The notes under the pieces: model-generated
Seen by the model: the letters and a program-made list of their open reading frames with translations, nothing else
Told to the model about the DNA's origin: nothing
The model's database searches: none
Part shown: in pieces, positions 38,354-40,735 of the stretch
Position numbering within the stretch: the first letter of the stretch is position 1
Layout: every line of letters starts with the position of its first letter
Made by a program: the position numbers and the translations under genes
Origin: Rhodothermus sp.
GTDB lineage: Bacteria; Bacteroidota; Rhodothermia; Rhodothermales; Rhodothermaceae
Direction: 5' to 3'
Assembly: GCA_015487635.1 (NCBI GenBank)
Contig: WFPM01000016.1
Coordinates: 1 to 40,735 of the forward strand
DNA length: 40,735 bases

Positions 38354-40735
38354 TCAACGCCGCAGTTGCGCCCCGAAGCGGCGTTCGAGCTGCTGGAGGA
38401 TCGCTTCGACGCAGGCGTCTACCTCTTCGTCGGTCAGCGTCCGATCGGCGCCGAAGCGCAGCGAGAAGGCCACGCTCTTTTTGCCGGAAGGGATGCGTTC
38501 GCCTTCGTACAGATCGAAGACGCCCACGTGGCGGAGCAGCTCGCCGCCGGCTTCCCGGATGGTTTCGAGCAGGGGGCCGACCGGCTGGTCGCGGTCGACG
38601 AGTACGGCCAGATCGCGGTCAACCTCGGGAAAGCGGCTGAAGGGGCGGTAGCGGCGCTGCTGAGCCGGGTGGGCAATCTCGGCGAAGGCGTCCCAGTTCA
38701 GTTCGGCATAGTAGAGTGGGGCGCGCAGTTCGTAGGCCTCCTGAAGCGCGTCCGACAGGCGGGCCAGCGTGCCCAGCACGCGCCCGTCGGCCACCAGATT
38801 CACCTGATAGGCGGCCGTCGGCTCGGGCGATTCGGCCGGGATCAGCGCAATGCGATCACTTAGGTGCAGCGTGTCCAGCAGCGTTTCGACCAGCCCCTTG
38901 AGGTCGAAGAAGTCCGTCAGGCGTGGCTGCACGTCCCAGCCTTCGGGAGCGTGCGGGCCACTCAGTCCGAGGATGAGCGCTTCGTGCTCGGCAAAGCCAG
39001 GCACGAGCGTATCGGGGCGGTCCGTACGGGCAAAGACGCGGCCGAATTCGAAGAAGCGCAGCACCTGTTGGCCCCGATTCTGATTGTAGACGATGGTCTG
39101 CACCAGACCAGGCAGCAGCGATGGCCGCAGCACGGCCATTTCGGCCGAGACGGGGTTGAGCGTTTCGACCAGATGCGATGCGTCGGTCTGGTGATCGGTC
39201 CCCGAAGCGGGCACGAAGCGGCGTACGACCTCGCGGGGCAGCAGGCTGTTCGTGTAGATTTCTCGCAGGCCGAAGCCGACCAGCAGCGTGCGCACGCGGC
39301 GACGCAGCGCCTGGGTCGGCGGCTCGTCGGGTACGCGGGCCGGCACGACAAACGCCTCGGGCAAGGGCAGTCGGTCGTAGCCGTGCACGCGGGCGACCTC
39401 TTCGATCAGGTCGATCTCCTCATGCACGTCCGGGCGGTAGAGCGGCACCGTGCAGCGGAGAGCCTCGCCTTCCGGCTTCGGCTCGAAGCCCAGGCGATCC
39501 AGAATGCGCCGCACCTCGTCGGATGGGATCTCGGTGCCCAGCACCTGGGCCAGCCTGGGCAGGCGCAGCGTCACGGAGCGCGGCGTGAACTTCCGCATCT
39601 GCACGTCCACGACGCCGGGCACGATCTCTCCGCCGGCCACCTCCACGATGAGCTGGGCCGCACGAGCCGCGGCCCAGCGTTGCAGGCCGGCATCGACCCC
39701 GCGCTCGAAGCGGTAGGACGAGTCCGTCTGCAGGCCCAGCGCCTTCGCGGTGCGTCGGATGGTGGACGGATCGAAGTAGGCGCTTTCGATGAGGATGTTT
39801 GTGGTGGTGTCGGTCACTTCGGAGTTCTCGCCGCCCATGATACCGGCCAGTGCCACCGGACGCTCGGCGTCGCAGATCAACAGGGCGCCTTCCGGGAGCT
39901 GGCGTGTTTTGCCGTCGAGCGTGGTGAACTGCTCGCCCGCGCGGGCCAGCCGTACGTGGATGCGTCCACCGATCAGCCGGTCGAAGTCGAAGGCGTGCAG
40001 CGGCTGGCCGCACTCGTGCAGCACGTAGTTGGTCACGTCCACCACGTTGTTGATCGAACGCAGCCCGATGGCAGCCAGCCGCTGGCGCAGCCAGAGCGGC
40101 GAGGGGCCGATGCGCACGTTGCGCACCAGCAGCGCCACGTAGCGCGGACAGGCCTCCGATGCGTCGATGGTCACCTGCACCTGACGAGCGGCCTCACCGC
40201 CGGGTTCGGGCACGGCCACCTCGGGACGGCGCAGCGGCCGGTCGAGCAGCGCTGAGAGATCCCGGGCCACGCCGATATGGCTGGCCGCGTCGGCCCGGTT
40301 GGGCGTCAGGCTGACTTCGAGCCGGTAATCCGGCACCGTCAGGCCCTGCTGCTGCAGGTATTCGACAAAGGGACGGCCGACAGGAGCGTCGTCGGGCAGC
40401 ACCAGGATGCCGCTGTGGTCGTCCGAGAGCCCGAGTTCGTCCTCGGCGCAGATCATGCCCTCGGACACTTCACCCCGGATCTTCGTCTTGCGGATCGTGA
40501 CCGGCTGACGATTCCCCTTGCGGTCGGTCAGCAGCAGCGTGGTGCCGGGGGTGGCGACGGCCACCTTCTGGCCGGCCGCCACGTTGGGTGCGCCGCACAC
40601 GATCGACACCGGCTCGCCGCTGCCCAGATCGACCCGGCAGAGCGTCAGACGATCGGCGTTGGGGTGGGGGCGCACCTCCAGCACGTGGCCGATCACCACG
40701 CCACTGAGATCGGTACCCAGCGGCTCGACCTCTTC
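38354..40735 (-). CDS. pheT: phenylalanyl-tRNA synthetase beta subunit (partial; N-terminus beyond window)
   Basis: tRNA-binding domain VIGHVLEVRPHPNADRLTLCRVDLG; B3/B4 region; C-terminal FDX-ACB RFPEVDRDLAVLVDRD. The frame stays open past 40699 to the window end (EEVEPLGTDLSGV). Confidence 0.96.
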   Translation of the reverse strand, partial: EEVEPLGTDLSGVVIGHVLEVRPHPNADRLTLCRVDLGSGEPVSIVCGAPNVAAGQKVAVATPGTTLLLTDRKGNRQPVTIRKTKIRGEVSEGMICAEDELGLSDDHSGILVLPDDAPVGRPFVEYLQQQGLTVPDYRLEVSLTPNRADAASHIGVARDLSALLDRPLRRPEVAVPEPGGEAARQVQVTIDASEACPRYVALLVRNVRIGPSPLWLRQRLAAIGLRSINNVVDVTNYVLHECGQPLHAFDFDRLIGGRIHVRLARAGEQFTTLDGKTRQLPEGALLICDAERPVALAGIMGGENSEVTDTTTNILIESAYFDPSTIRRTAKALGLQTDSSYRFERGVDAGLQRWAAARAAQLIVEVAGGEIVPGVVDVQMRKFTPRSVTLRLPRLAQVLGTEIPSDEVRRILDRLGFEPKPEGEALRCTVPLYRPDVHEEIDLIEEVARVHGYDRLPLPEAFVVPARVPDEPPTQALRRRVRTLLVGFGLREIYTNSLLPREVVRRFVPASGTDHQTDASHLVETLNPVSAEMAVLRPSLLPGLVQTIVYNQNRGQQVLRFFEFGRVFARTDRPDTLVPGFAEHEALILGLSGPHAPEGWDVQPRLTDFFDLKGLVETLLDTLHLSDRIALIPAESPEPTAAYQVNLVADGRVLGTLARLSDALQEAYELRAPLYYAELNWDAFAEIAHPAQQRRYRPFSRFPEVDRDLAVLVDRDQPVGPLLETIREAGGELLRHVGVFDLYEGERIPSGKKSVAFSLRFGADRTLTDEEVDACVEAILQQLERRFGAQLRR

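Noticed and set aside
38864-40255. 463-aa plus-strand ORF
   Set aside because: Antisense to pheT; composition is that of a reverse-complement frame.

Overview
This 40.7 kb high-GC window looks like a chromosomal segment from a Rhodothermota/Bacteroidota-type bacterium, most likely Rhodothermus. That assignment is inferred from protein character, gene order and promoter style; no search was run. Most of it is core-genome. From left to right it carries: a SAM methyltransferase-like ORF and a polysaccharide flippase; a YbbR-domain protein; a membrane protein and a histidine phosphatase; a menaquinone cluster (menF, menD, menA, menC, menE) interrupted by a Tat-type metallo-beta-lactamase-fold gene and a divergent two-subunit molybdenum hydroxylase (iorA/iorB-like); a partner-switching module (STAS, HATPase, REC-PP2C); an operon of a stand-alone B3/B4 (PheT-type) protein with lptC-ostA-lptB; thiI with rhodanese domain; a DAHP synthase; glmS; prfA; rpsF-rpsR-rplI; dsbD; an MFS transporter; a BtuC/BtuF-like uptake pair; an orphan sigma-54 activator response regulator; rny; a probable 6S RNA; zapA; a small coiled-coil gene; and partial pheT. 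No CRISPR array, tRNA, rRNA, prophage or transposase was seen. The best leads are a degenerate hairpin repeat family (copies near 3.70, 3.79 and 21.48 kb), the probable 6S RNA with a strong terminator between zapA and rny, the exported MBL/molybdenum-hydroxylase pair inside the men cluster, the sigma-less partner-switch module, the B3/B4 gene coupled to the Lpt operon, and the genome-encoded polyglutamate tail on S6. I did not find a clear, wholly new multi-gene system.
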